Positions 48,967 through 57,961 of a DNA stretch of 64,000 nucleotides are shown here, piece after piece. This DNA is from Chroococcopsis sp964623815 (GTDB lineage: Bacteria > Cyanobacteriota > Cyanobacteriia > Cyanobacteriales > Microcystaceae). The stretch spans positions 62,001 through 126,000 of the forward strand of contig CAZUVR010000004.1 in assembly GCA_964623815.1 (NCBI GenBank). Reading direction: 5' to 3'. A program made the translations under genes and the position numbers. The notes below the pieces were generated by a model. It ran no database searches and was not told where the DNA came from. It worked only from the letters and a program-made list of their open reading frames with translations. The first letter of the stretch is position 1; every line of letters starts with the position of its first letter.

Positions 48967-51129
48967 ATGACCCGATCGATCAAAACCCTTTGCCCCTATT
49001 GTGGAGTAGGATGCGGTTTAGAAGTTACCGCCCCGGAAGTAAAATCCGTTTCGGAAAAGGTCATCCCCAAAGTCACAGGAGATAGATCCCACCCATCGAG
49101 CGCGGGCATGGTGTGCGTCAAAGGGGCTACCGTAGCGGAATCCCTCGATAAAAATCGACTGCAAACACCGATGATCAGGGAAACCTTAGAGGAAGAGTTC
49201 CGCCCCTGCGATTGGGAGGAGGCATATAGCAGAATCGTAGACCAGATAGGTCAGACGATCGATCGCCTCGGTGTAGATAGTATCTGTATGTACGGTTCTG
49301 GGCAGTTCCAAACCGAAGATTATTACATAGCTCAAAAATTACTCAAAGGCTGTCTCGGCACTAATAATTTTGATGCTAATTCTCGACTCTGTATGTCGAG
49401 CGCAGTATCTGCCTATATTGGGAGTTTCGGAGCCGACGGGCCGCCCTGCTGTTACGAAGACTTAGAGTTAACCGACTGTGCTTTCCTTATCGGTACTAAC
49501 ACCGCCGAATGTCATCCGATCGTTTTTAACCGTCTCCACAAATACCTAAAACGTAACCCCTCAGCTAAACTGATCGTAGTCGATCCCCGCAAGACGAAAA
49601 CCGCAGAGGCGGCACACCTGCACTTAGGGATTAATCCCGGCACTGATATAGATTTGCTCAACGGAATCGCCCATCTCTTGATGAAATGGGACAAGCTAGA
49701 CCATGATTTTATCGAGCAACATACGGAAGGCTTTTCCGAATACGCTGAAATTATCCAAGCATACGAACCCGAATCGGTAGCGCAAAAGTGCGGTATCACC
49801 AGCGAGGAATTAGAAGAGGCGGCTCGATACTGGGCGAAATCGACCAAGGTTTTATCTTTATGGTCGATGGGGATCAATCAATCATCAGAGGGCACAGCCA
49901 AAGCGCGAACTATTATTAACCTGCATATAATGACGGGTAATATCGGTAAACCGGGAGCAGGCCCTTTTTCCCTGACGGGGCAGCCTAACGCGATGGGAGG
50001 CAGAGAAGCAGGGGGATTATCACACCTATTACCCGGCTATCGCAGCGTTACCAAATACGAAGATAGAAAGGCTGTAGAAGAATTATGGGGTTTACCGAGT
50101 GGGCGCATCTCTCCGGTACCTGGTAGAACCGCCCAGGAAATGATCACCGGTTTAGAAATGGGGGAAGTAGGTTTATTGTGGATAGCCGCCACCAATCCCG
50201 CCGTGAGTATGCCCGACTTGGAGAGGACGAAAAAAGCCTTACTTAAATCTCCCTTCACGGTTTATCAAGATGCCTTTTACCCTACCGAAACTTCTCGCTA
50301 CGCTCATTTACTCCTACCCGCCGCCGCCTGGGGAGAAAAAACCGGCACCATGACCAATTCTGAGCGCGTCGTCACTCTCTGCCGAGCTTTTCGCCCCGCA
50401 CCCGGTACGGCTAAACCCGATTGGGAGATATTCGCGGAGGTGGGCCGCCGTCTCGGTTTCGCTGAATATTTTCCCTTTACTAACTCTGCGGAAGTTCACG
50501 CCGAATTTGCTTCTCTGACGCGGGGTAAGCCCTGTGATATGACGGGTATGAGCTATGAAAGATTGGAGGGGGGCCCTTTGCAGTGGCCCTGTCCCGAGGA
50601 TGGCGGAGAAAGTAAACGCTTATACGAGGATAAACGCTTTCATACTCCTACGGGGCGCGCTCGATTCGCGGCTTTCCACTCAAAGGGTTTGGCTGAACCA
50701 ACCGATTGCAACTATCCGCTCGTGTTAACGGTAGGTAGAGTATACGGGCATTGGCACACCCAAACTCGCACCGGACATATTGAGAAAATTAAGAAGCTAC
50801 ACCCCGCGCCTTTTCTGGAAATAAATCCTAAAGACGCGGCGAAATTGGGTCTAGAAGATGGTCAGATAGTGGAAGTTCGATCGCGCCGGGGTAAGGCTCG
50901 TTTTCCCGCTCTGATTACGAGATCGATCGCTCCTGGTTGCGTGTTTGTACCGATGCACTGGGGTTTCTTATGGACGGATGATGCAGAAGCTAATAACCTC
51001 ACTCACCCGGAAGCTTGTCCTTTCTCTGGACAACCAGAATTAAAAGCCTGTGCGGTACAATTGATGCCTGTTACTGCGATTGTCAAGGAAAATGAGGCAG
51101 CACCCGAGTTAGCTCCGACGCTAGGATAG
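48967..51129 (+). CDS. narB: Ferredoxin-dependent nitrate reductase NarB
   Basis: 720 residues. The 4Fe-4S cysteines are Cys9, Cys12, Cys16 (CPYCGVGC) and Cys50 (GMVCVKG). The molybdenum ligand is probably Cys142 (SRLCMSSA). Molybdopterin-binding segments follow (LWSMGINQSSEGTAKARTIINLHIMTGNIGKPGAGPFSLTGQPNAMGGREAGGL, and TVGRVYGHWHTQTRTG at the C-terminal domain). It reduces nitrate to nitrite with ferredoxin. The gene is followed by narM (22 bp) and an ABC transporter pair. An NtcA box is upstream. Confidence 0.97.
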   Translation: MTRSIKTLCPYCGVGCGLEVTAPEVKSVSEKVIPKVTGDRSHPSSAGMVCVKGATVAESLDKNRLQTPMIRETLEEEFRPCDWEEAYSRIVDQIGQTIDRLGVDSICMYGSGQFQTEDYYIAQKLLKGCLGTNNFDANSRLCMSSAVSAYIGSFGADGPPCCYEDLELTDCAFLIGTNTAECHPIVFNRLHKYLKRNPSAKLIVVDPRKTKTAEAAHLHLGINPGTDIDLLNGIAHLLMKWDKLDHDFIEQHTEGFSEYAEIIQAYEPESVAQKCGITSEELEEAARYWAKSTKVLSLWSMGINQSSEGTAKARTIINLHIMTGNIGKPGAGPFSLTGQPNAMGGREAGGLSHLLPGYRSVTKYEDRKAVEELWGLPSGRISPVPGRTAQEMITGLEMGEVGLLWIAATNPAVSMPDLERTKKALLKSPFTVYQDAFYPTETSRYAHLLLPAAAWGEKTGTMTNSERVVTLCRAFRPAPGTAKPDWEIFAEVGRRLGFAEYFPFTNSAEVHAEFASLTRGKPCDMTGMSYERLEGGPLQWPCPEDGGESKRLYEDKRFHTPTGRARFAAFHSKGLAEPTDCNYPLVLTVGRVYGHWHTQTRTGHIEKIKKLHPAPFLEINPKDAAKLGLEDGQIVEVRSRRGKARFPALITRSIAPGCVFVPMHWGFLWTDDAEANNLTHPEACPFSGQPELKACAVQLMPVTAIVKENEAAPELAPTLG

Positions 51130-51151
51130 AGGAATTATAGGTGTAACGTAT

Positions 51152-51604
51152 ATGTCCGATTTTTTTGCTTTTGAAGCTGATTTCGTCGAGTCCCTGCGTT
51201 GTATCCCGATGGGAGTCCGGATGAAATTGGATACCTGCGGGGTCAAGTTAAAACTACAACACTGGCATTTATTAACTGGCGAGGAGCGACAGAATTTAGT
51301 CTCTAAACCCTGCGAGAAAGGGCAAGAAGTAGAGGATTATCGAAATTACCTGCAAGGACTCATAGAGGCGAAAACGGGAGCCAAGGCGGGCGAATTAGCG
51401 ATCGATCCCCACCCGCCCTGGCTCGAGCCTAGTACCATCCCCAATACTGTAGCGGAAAAGGCGCGGGAATTTTCCCTCACCATAACGGACGAGCAGTGGG
51501 CGGCGCTCACCCCAGCTCAGAGATTCGCCCTCATCAAACTAAGTCGCCCGAGTCACGAGAATCTCAACTTTTATCCCGCCTTGCAAGAATTTCATCTGGT
51601 GTAA
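51152..51604 (+). CDS. narM: Nitrate reductase-associated protein NarM
   Basis: 150 residues. The pattern FAFEADFVESLRCIPMGVRMKLDTCGVKLKLQHWHLLTGEERQNLV and LNFYPALQEF matches the conserved cyanobacterial nitrate reductase-associated protein family. NarM is needed for functional NarB. It lies 22 bp after narB and 47 bp before the ABC ATPase gene, so it is in the same transcription unit. Confidence 0.92.
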   Translation: MSDFFAFEADFVESLRCIPMGVRMKLDTCGVKLKLQHWHLLTGEERQNLVSKPCEKGQEVEDYRNYLQGLIEAKTGAKAGELAIDPHPPWLEPSTIPNTVAEKAREFSLTITDEQWAALTPAQRFALIKLSRPSHENLNFYPALQEFHLV

Positions 51605-51651
51605 TTTCTCGATCGTGCCATAATTAAAAAGGCACTTCACAGAGGGCTGTT

Positions 51652-53001
51652 ATGGCGATTAAGACAGCAACCGATGGGATTATTACCTTAAAAAACGTCG
51701 GTAAATCCTACATACAACCGAATAAGCAACAAATTAGCATTTTAGACAACATCAGCCTCGAACTACGTCGAGGGCAAATTGTCGCTCTACTCGGCCCCTC
51801 GGGTTCGGGAAAATCAACGCTGATGCGTATGATTGCGGGCCTTAACCCCCCCACCACAGGTGAAGTCCTCTATCACGGTAGACCATTGACTGGGTTAAAT
51901 CCAGGAGTGGCGATCGTGTTTCAGAGTTTCGCCCTCTATCCCTGGCTCACCGTCTTAGAAAATGTGGAATTAGGACTCAAGGCTAAGGGTGTACCTCCCG
52001 ATTTGCGCGAGCCGAAAGCTCTGGAAATGATCGACGTGATCGGCCTCGATGGCTTTGAAAACGCCTATCCTAAAGAATTATCCGGAGGTATGCGTCAGCG
52101 CGTCGGCTTCGCCCGGGCCCTCGCGGTTGAGCCAGAATTACTCTGTATGGATGAGCCTTTCTCGGCTCTAGATGTACTGACGGCGGAAAACCTTCGCATA
52201 GAGTTACTCGATTTATGGCTAGAAAGACGCATCCCCACGCAATCTATCCTTATTGTCACTCACGGCATCGAAGAGGCGGTGATTCTGGCGGATAGAATCA
52301 TCGTCTTGGGACGTAATCCCGGACGTATCCGCGCCGATTTCCCTGTCACTCTTAAGCACTACAGGGATCGCAAAAGCCCGCACTTTCAAGCGATCGTAGA
52401 CCGGGTTTATACTATTCTCACCAATCCCGATCTCGATACGGTAGAACCTCAATCGACGATCAGCACTCCTAAACCCAGTACGGCTAAGTATCAAGCTCTG
52501 CCCTCAGTACGAATCGGTTCGATCGCAGGTCTTTTAGAATTGTTAGAAGATCGTTCCAATCGGGATCTATACCGTCTCGGTCAGGAATTACAGTTAGAGG
52601 TAGATGATATTCTACCGATCGTAGAAGCAGCGAAATTCATGGATCTGATCGAATTGCGCGAGGGGGATATTTATCTTAAACCGATCGCCCATCAATTCAT
52701 TCAAGGTAATATCGACCAGAGAAAACAAATTATCCGTCAGCAATTACTAGGTCACATTCGCCTTGTACAACAAATCTATAATCTTTGTAAATCTAAGAAT
52801 AATAACCGCGTTCCTGAAGAATTGATCCTTGATTTATTAGCTAATCATTTCAGCCCTCAAGAAGCGGAAAGACAAATGAATACTGCTATAGATTGGGGGC
52901 GTTACGCCGAGCTATATAGTTACGATGAACCGGCAGGGGAAATATTCCTCGAAGAGGAGGAGAGTAGGCCCCTAGCTACCGCTACCAGTTCCGAAGCCTA
53001 A
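51652..53001 (+). CDS. NitT/TauT-family ABC transporter ATPase with C-terminal AAA-associated domain
   Basis: 449 residues. Residues 10-265 form the ABC ATPase: Walker A GPSGSGKST, Q-loop FQSFALYPWL, signature LSGGMRQRVGFARALA, Walker B LLCMDEPFSALD, H-loop VTHGIEEAV, and PGRIRADFPV, typical of nitrate/sulfonate/taurine importers. Residues about 295-435 form an extra AAA-associated (DUF) domain, LEDRSNRDLYRLGQELQLEVDDILPIVEAAKFMDLIELREGDIYLKP. In this protein family the extra domain may be regulatory. The permease gene follows after 136 bp. No periplasmic binding protein is encoded nearby. Confidence 0.92.
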   Translation: MAIKTATDGIITLKNVGKSYIQPNKQQISILDNISLELRRGQIVALLGPSGSGKSTLMRMIAGLNPPTTGEVLYHGRPLTGLNPGVAIVFQSFALYPWLTVLENVELGLKAKGVPPDLREPKALEMIDVIGLDGFENAYPKELSGGMRQRVGFARALAVEPELLCMDEPFSALDVLTAENLRIELLDLWLERRIPTQSILIVTHGIEEAVILADRIIVLGRNPGRIRADFPVTLKHYRDRKSPHFQAIVDRVYTILTNPDLDTVEPQSTISTPKPSTAKYQALPSVRIGSIAGLLELLEDRSNRDLYRLGQELQLEVDDILPIVEAAKFMDLIELREGDIYLKPIAHQFIQGNIDQRKQIIRQQLLGHIRLVQQIYNLCKSKNNNRVPEELILDLLANHFSPQEAERQMNTAIDWGRYAELYSYDEPAGEIFLEEEESRPLATATSSEA

Positions 53002-53104
53002 ACCAGGATAAGTTAAGCAATTTCCCTTTCTTAAATCTTTACGGTGCTCTCCTCATCCATCGAGTAGATTAACGCCCAAAAACCTTTCAGACAGTAAAAA
53101 CTTA

Positions 53105-53134
53105 TCCCCCAACTCCCAACTCCCGACTCCCCCC
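53105..53134. repeat. CCCAACT/CCCGACT heptamer repeat in the ABC spacer
   Basis: CCCCCAACTCCCAACTCCCG and similar units occur directly before the permease start codon (53138), in the reverse orientation of the GGGAGTT family. A ribosome site for the permease is not obvious because the repeat occupies that place. Confidence 0.8.
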
Positions 53135-53137
53135 ACT

Positions 53138-54871
53138 ATGACCCGCCCCTTAACTCCGGAAAACAAAACGATCGATCGTTCTTCTTGGTCTTGGCAAGAT
53201 GGCTTACTCATTCTCGCCACCCTAACCCTAATTTTTATCATCGTCCGCACCGCCTCGAATTTTGCCGGGGCCTATTATCCCAATCTAGAGATAGACTCTA
53301 ATCCTAGAGTTCTCCCGGGATATACGGCACAAACCCTTTTACGTATGGTTTGCGCTTATTTTCTCAGTTTAATTTTCAGTGTCCTCTACGCCTATACCGC
53401 CTATCGCTCCCGATTAGCGGCTCAGATTCTCATTCCCCTTTTAGATATATTGCAATCGATCCCGGTTTTATCTTTTTTACCTGGGGTAGTTTTGGCTTTG
53501 ATTTCTCTGTTTCCAGGGCAGAGAATCGGTATTGAACTGGCAGCGATCGTGTTAATTTTTACTGGCATGACCTGGAATATGACTTTTAGTTTCTATCAGT
53601 CTCTCTCTAATATTCCCCGGGAACTTTTGGAGGCTTCTAAGGTTTATCGTCTCAATTTCTGGCAGCGTTTCTGGACTCTGGAATTACCCTCAGGCGTGAT
53701 CGGTTTAGTCTGGAATAGCGTTATGTCGGTGGCGGGGGGCTGGTTCTTCCTCATCGCTATCGAGTCTTTCACTCTCGGTAATCAATCTTTTAAATTGCCT
53801 GGTTTGGGTTCTTTTTTAGCTAGGGCCGCCGATGAGGGCAATATGGTTTCCATCTTCTGGGGTCTCGCGGTTCTAATCGCCGTTATCGTCCTCATCGATT
53901 TCTTTATCTGGCGACCTTTGATCGCCTGGGCAGAAAAGTTTAAATACGAGACGGTAGAATCTGATAATGAGCCTTTTTCAGTGGTTTTAGACTTTCTACG
54001 CCGTTCGCCTACCTTGCGGGTTTTGATCGATCGCTTCTGGTCTCCCCTGGCTCAATCGATCGATGGTAGTCTCAGTCAGACTTTTATTCCCCATACCATA
54101 AAAAGTACAAAAAGTCAAAAAAAATGGAGCAAATGGATCGGCTGGTTATTCGCCGCCGGCTTTGGGGGGATAGTATTGTGGGGGACTTGGGAGGCGGTTA
54201 TACTCCTACAGAAGCTAAATTTTACCGATTGGCAACAGGTAATGAAGGGAGCTATATATACGGCTTTGAGGGTGGTTGTGGCGCTGATTTTATCTTTATT
54301 ATGGACGGTGCCGGTGGGAGTGGCGATCGGACGCAATCCCCGCCTATCCCAAATTCTACAGCCTTTAGTTCAAATTGCCGCCTCGGTTCCGGCTACGGCT
54401 CTATTTCCCGTGTTATTACTATTTTTAGCCCGATTGGGCGGGGGATTGCAGATAGGCTCGATCGTGCTGATGATGCTCGGTACCATGTGGTACATTCTCT
54501 TTAATGTTATCGCCGGGGCCCAATCCATACCCTCGGAGTTATTCGAGGCGGCTAAAGTCTATCGTCTCTCCCTCGTGCAACGCTGGCGCACTTTAATCCT
54601 ACCAGGGATCTTCCCCTATTTAATTACGGGGATTATTACTGCTGTGGGCGGGGCTTGGAATGCCAGTATCGTCAGCGAATATATCAAATTCCAGGGACAG
54701 ACAGTAACTACCCCTGGACTGGGTTCGACTATCTCTCTGGCTACGGAAAAGGGTAATTTTCCCCTGCTCTTAGCGGCTACTGGAGTGATGTCTTTACTCG
54801 TCGTCCTAACTAATCGTTTGGTTTGGAGGAGATTGTATAAATTAGCCGAAGAGAAGTACCAACTGATATAG
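53138..54871 (+). CDS. ABC transporter permease, duplicated BPD_transp domain
   Basis: 577 residues with two complete inner-membrane permease domains, each with an EAA loop (ELLEASKVYRLNFWQRFWTLELPS and ELFEAAKVYRLSLVQRWRTLILPG). Each half has about five membrane helices; the halves are linked by a soluble stretch around residues 270-330. A duplicated permease avoids the need for a homodimer. Substrate not known. It partners the NitT/TauT-type ATPase upstream. The 136-bp gap holds heptamer repeats. Confidence 0.92.
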   Translation: MTRPLTPENKTIDRSSWSWQDGLLILATLTLIFIIVRTASNFAGAYYPNLEIDSNPRVLPGYTAQTLLRMVCAYFLSLIFSVLYAYTAYRSRLAAQILIPLLDILQSIPVLSFLPGVVLALISLFPGQRIGIELAAIVLIFTGMTWNMTFSFYQSLSNIPRELLEASKVYRLNFWQRFWTLELPSGVIGLVWNSVMSVAGGWFFLIAIESFTLGNQSFKLPGLGSFLARAADEGNMVSIFWGLAVLIAVIVLIDFFIWRPLIAWAEKFKYETVESDNEPFSVVLDFLRRSPTLRVLIDRFWSPLAQSIDGSLSQTFIPHTIKSTKSQKKWSKWIGWLFAAGFGGIVLWGTWEAVILLQKLNFTDWQQVMKGAIYTALRVVVALILSLLWTVPVGVAIGRNPRLSQILQPLVQIAASVPATALFPVLLLFLARLGGGLQIGSIVLMMLGTMWYILFNVIAGAQSIPSELFEAAKVYRLSLVQRWRTLILPGIFPYLITGIITAVGGAWNASIVSEYIKFQGQTVTTPGLGSTISLATEKGNFPLLLAATGVMSLLVVLTNRLVWRRLYKLAEEKYQLI

Positions 54872-54972
54872 TAATGAGAATCGAGAAAAGAGAACAGAGT
54901 CTTACTCCCAGGGACTCACTAGTCATACTAAATCCTGTTCTCAAAGACTACTTATAGAGAGAGTGATTAGTG

Positions 54973-55051
<79 letters not shown>

Positions 55052-55069
55052 TTCCAAAGAAAGGAACCT

Positions 55070-55297
55070 ATGATAAGCGGATTTCGTATCAGACAGGCTT
55101 ATATGCAGTCGTTACAAAATCAGGTATGCGGCAACCCAGGTAAAGATTTACTAGATGTAGCGAATCGGGCGATAGAAGCGATGGAGACGGTGATAGCCGA
55201 AAAACTTACCCTATTCGGCTCGGTAAATAAAGCTCACCTGCACCAAACCCCCTACGCCAAAATGCTCGCCGATTTAACCGCCATATCTCCTCTTTAG
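55070..55297 (+). CDS. Small hypothetical protein
   Basis: 75 residues, predicted soluble and mostly helical (RIRQAYMQSLQNQVCGNPGKDLLDVANRAIEAMETVIAEKLTLFGSVN). No family is recognised. It starts just after the heptamer arrays, with AAGGAACCT as a possible ribosome site. Its stop (TAG) overlaps the stop of the convergent glycosyltransferase gene by four bases (TTAG, 55294-55297). The overlap and the clear ribosome site argue for a real gene, but confidence is limited. Confidence 0.5.
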   Translation: MISGFRIRQAYMQSLQNQVCGNPGKDLLDVANRAIEAMETVIAEKLTLFGSVNKAHLHQTPYAKMLADLTAISPL

Positions 55298-56916
55298 TTC
55301 ATTTTCTTTTTTAAGGAATTAGTGGGCTTGATAATAATAGAACTATGGGAGAGAAAAGGGATTTCTTTGTCTATATTTTGTTTGGTGGAAATCGACCAAA
55401 TAGAAGAAAAAGGAAGTGAACTTTCTTGAAAGACATTTTTTTTACCAAACATATACCCCCAACTAGAATCCACATAAAAAGTAACTTCTTTTCTTTTTAA
55501 TGCCAGAGCAACGCTAATAGCATCGGGCCAGAATTCATCTTGAAAAGATAGCTTTTTAGGATTGCGTCCGTTTGGATCTGATTCCAAAGCTAGATCTATT
55601 TGTTTCATGATCTGGCTGCTTTCTAAATGGGGACTTATTTGAAAAATTGTAAATAAACTCAGTAGGCAGGCTATTAGAAAAATACTTAACTTAAATTTAG
55701 GAGTAACGCTGATAAAAACGGCGAGACGACCAGCGAGAATTAGCAGAATACAATAAAGTATAGAAAAAATAAAATAGGCGTTGAAATTGAACATTAACCC
55801 ATCTTGCCTTTTAGCCCATACTAGAGAGAGCAAAAGTGCAAAGACGATAATTATCGTCAGATAAATTTCAAACCGTCGCTCGATAGGGTTTAGGTGATCG
55901 TTAACGTATAAACATCTACAGGTATAAATAATAATAGCGAACCAAGCGAGAAAATGAAACCAACTCATAGCCCAAAATAACTGTATAGCGGCAAGAGGAA
56001 ATATAGAAATTTCCTGGCTACCTAGATAACCAAAAAATGAAATGACATAAACTAAGGACTGTATCCATTCTTTCCTTTTCCTATGTTTTTCCATGTGTTG
56101 GAGAATATTATAAAAATTACTTTCTTGACCCTTGAACATATCTATAACGATAGGCAGGGCGAATAAAGCAATAATTCCTAGGGCGATAATATGATAGATA
56201 CGAACAGGAAAAGATGTAATAAAAGAGTTAGATGGGTAAGTTTTTTTCCAGTTGAGCGCATATCCTAAATAAGAACCAATACCTATAGGAATTACAAAAA
56301 GGGGCTGGGCTACATGACCATGTATCAAAACACCTCCGCAGAAAACCGCTATGGGTAAATGTTGAACTCTCCCCGTAGCCAGGGAAGCACAACTAATCAA
56401 AAAAACCATGAAGGGAAAACAAATAACATGGGGTGGCCAGAGACTTAAGAAAACACTTCCAGGTATGGTACGGGCGACAAAATAAAAGTGAACTAGGGCA
56501 AATAATAAAGCTAAGGGTAAAAAAAAGGAAGAACGAAAATAACCGGCGACAATATGTAGAGAGACGACTAAAAAACCTGCTTGAAGGGCTATACCCATGA
56601 AAGTATGAGCATTAGCGGGGGCGGGAAAAAGAGGGAGAAAATCGTGAAAGAGAATTTCCCCGAAAGCATAGATATAAAAAAAGAAAGGCCCGGGGTGATA
56701 AAAATGCCATCGAGAGTAATTGCCGTATATCTCCTGAAAACTCTTAGCGTTGATAATTTGTAGAGCGTTAGCCGCCCCGTCACCCGTCTCGTATACCGGT
56801 ACGGTAAATAAATGACGGTTAGCTAAGCTAATTATTAAAACCAGACCCAACCAGAGGGAGAGAGAAACAGTTAAATTACTTTTATATTGCGGTAATCGTT
56901 GAGTATTTAACTCCAT
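55294..56916 (-). CDS. Polytopic membrane protein, GT-C glycosyltransferase-like
   Basis: 540 residues with about eleven hydrophobic segments (SLWLGLVLIISLANRHLF, HTFMGIALQAGFLVVSLHIVAG, FFLPLALLFALVHFYF, etc.). The first extracytoplasmic loop holds YETGDGAANALQIINAKSFQEIYGNYSRWHFYHPGPFFFYIYA, resembling the acidic loop of GT-C enzymes such as ArnT/PMT, with Asp and Glu residues. The C-terminal soluble part (about 460-540) is short. It likely works with the GT2 gene next to it, 12 bp upstream (minus strand), to decorate a surface glycan or protein. Confidence 0.75.
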   Translation of the reverse strand: MELNTQRLPQYKSNLTVSLSLWLGLVLIISLANRHLFTVPVYETGDGAANALQIINAKSFQEIYGNYSRWHFYHPGPFFFYIYAFGEILFHDFLPLFPAPANAHTFMGIALQAGFLVVSLHIVAGYFRSSFFLPLALLFALVHFYFVARTIPGSVFLSLWPPHVICFPFMVFLISCASLATGRVQHLPIAVFCGGVLIHGHVAQPLFVIPIGIGSYLGYALNWKKTYPSNSFITSFPVRIYHIIALGIIALFALPIVIDMFKGQESNFYNILQHMEKHRKRKEWIQSLVYVISFFGYLGSQEISIFPLAAIQLFWAMSWFHFLAWFAIIIYTCRCLYVNDHLNPIERRFEIYLTIIIVFALLLSLVWAKRQDGLMFNFNAYFIFSILYCILLILAGRLAVFISVTPKFKLSIFLIACLLSLFTIFQISPHLESSQIMKQIDLALESDPNGRNPKKLSFQDEFWPDAISVALALKRKEVTFYVDSSWGYMFGKKNVFQESSLPFSSIWSISTKQNIDKEIPFLSHSSIIIKPTNSLKKKMN

Positions 56917-56928
56917 ACATTTTATTTT

Positions 56929-57900
56929 TTAAACATTTTGTCCGGTAGTCGATTCAAAACCCCCTATTTCAGAAATCGTATACAAGGGCCTGCCCTTTAC
57001 TTCCTCGTAAATGCGCCCGATATATTCCCCTAAAATACCAATACTGATTAACTGAACCGAGCCTAGGAAAAATATGGCGATCATGATTGTAGCAAAACCA
57101 GTCAGGGGTGATTTAGGTTGGTATAAACGCCAATAAAGTACCAGGAAGGCCATAACGATAGATAAACCGGCCGAGAATAATCCCAGATAAGTAGATAAGC
57201 GCAGGGGTACGCGGGAGAAAGACACTAAACTATTAATAGCCAGAGACAGGGATTTCCTGAAAGTATATTTTACCTCCCCCGCAAAACGAGGATCACGCTC
57301 GAATTTTACCGCTGTCTGTCGGAAACCGATCCAGGCTCTTAAACCTCTTATATAACGATTCTTCTCTGGCATTGCATTTAATACATCTACTACCTGTCTA
57401 TCCATCAAACAAAAATCACCGGTGTCGGCGGGTATATCCACATCCGCCAGTCTTTTTAAGATTCTATAAAACAGATAAGCCGTATAACGTTTAAACCAGC
57501 TTTCTTTCTTTCTTTTTATCCTTTGGGCGTAAACTACTTGATACCCTTCTCGCCACTTTTCTAACATCGTCGGTATCAATTCTGGGGGGTCTTGTAAATC
57601 GGCATCTAGGATAATAATAACCTTTCCCCTCGCAAAATTTAACCCTGCAGTAACGGCGGTTTGGTGTCCGAAATTACGGGCTAAACTAAGATAGCAAATG
57701 CGAGAATCTCTAGCTTGTAATTCTCTGATTAAATTTAGAGAATTATCTTTACTCCCATCATTAACCAGGATTAATTCACCTATACCATTTACTTTGTCCA
57801 TGACGGCGCTAACGCGGCGATATAGTTCATTTAGAGTTTCTTCCTCGTTATAAACGGGGACGATCAGGGAATATAAAGGGAGGAAGTTTTTAATACTCAC
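56929..57900 (-). CDS. Family 2 glycosyltransferase (polyprenyl-phosphate sugar transferase type)
   Basis: 323 residues. GT-A domain: LYSLIVPVYNEEETLNELYRRVSAVM, LILVNDGSKDNSLNLI, IIILDADLQDPPELIPTMLEKW (the DxD-like Asp pair), DTGDFCLMDRQVV. Two C-terminal membrane helices (LGLFSAGLSIVMAFLVLYW and IMIAIFFLGSVQLISIGILGEYIGRIYEEVKGRPLY) follow, the GtrB/DPM1-type layout. It would make undecaprenyl-phosphate-sugar that a GT-C partner uses; the next gene (12 bp downstream) is a candidate. Confidence 0.93.
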   Translation of the reverse strand: MSIKNFLPLYSLIVPVYNEEETLNELYRRVSAVMDKVNGIGELILVNDGSKDNSLNLIRELQARDSRICYLSLARNFGHQTAVTAGLNFARGKVIIILDADLQDPPELIPTMLEKWREGYQVVYAQRIKRKKESWFKRYTAYLFYRILKRLADVDIPADTGDFCLMDRQVVDVLNAMPEKNRYIRGLRAWIGFRQTAVKFERDPRFAGEVKYTFRKSLSLAINSLVSFSRVPLRLSTYLGLFSAGLSIVMAFLVLYWRLYQPKSPLTGFATIMIAIFFLGSVQLISIGILGEYIGRIYEEVKGRPLYTISEIGGFESTTGQNV

Positions 57901-57961
57901 ATTGGCATAAAAAGATCTATAACTTCAGCATATCTTCTGAGGTTATAGATCATGCTAATAA

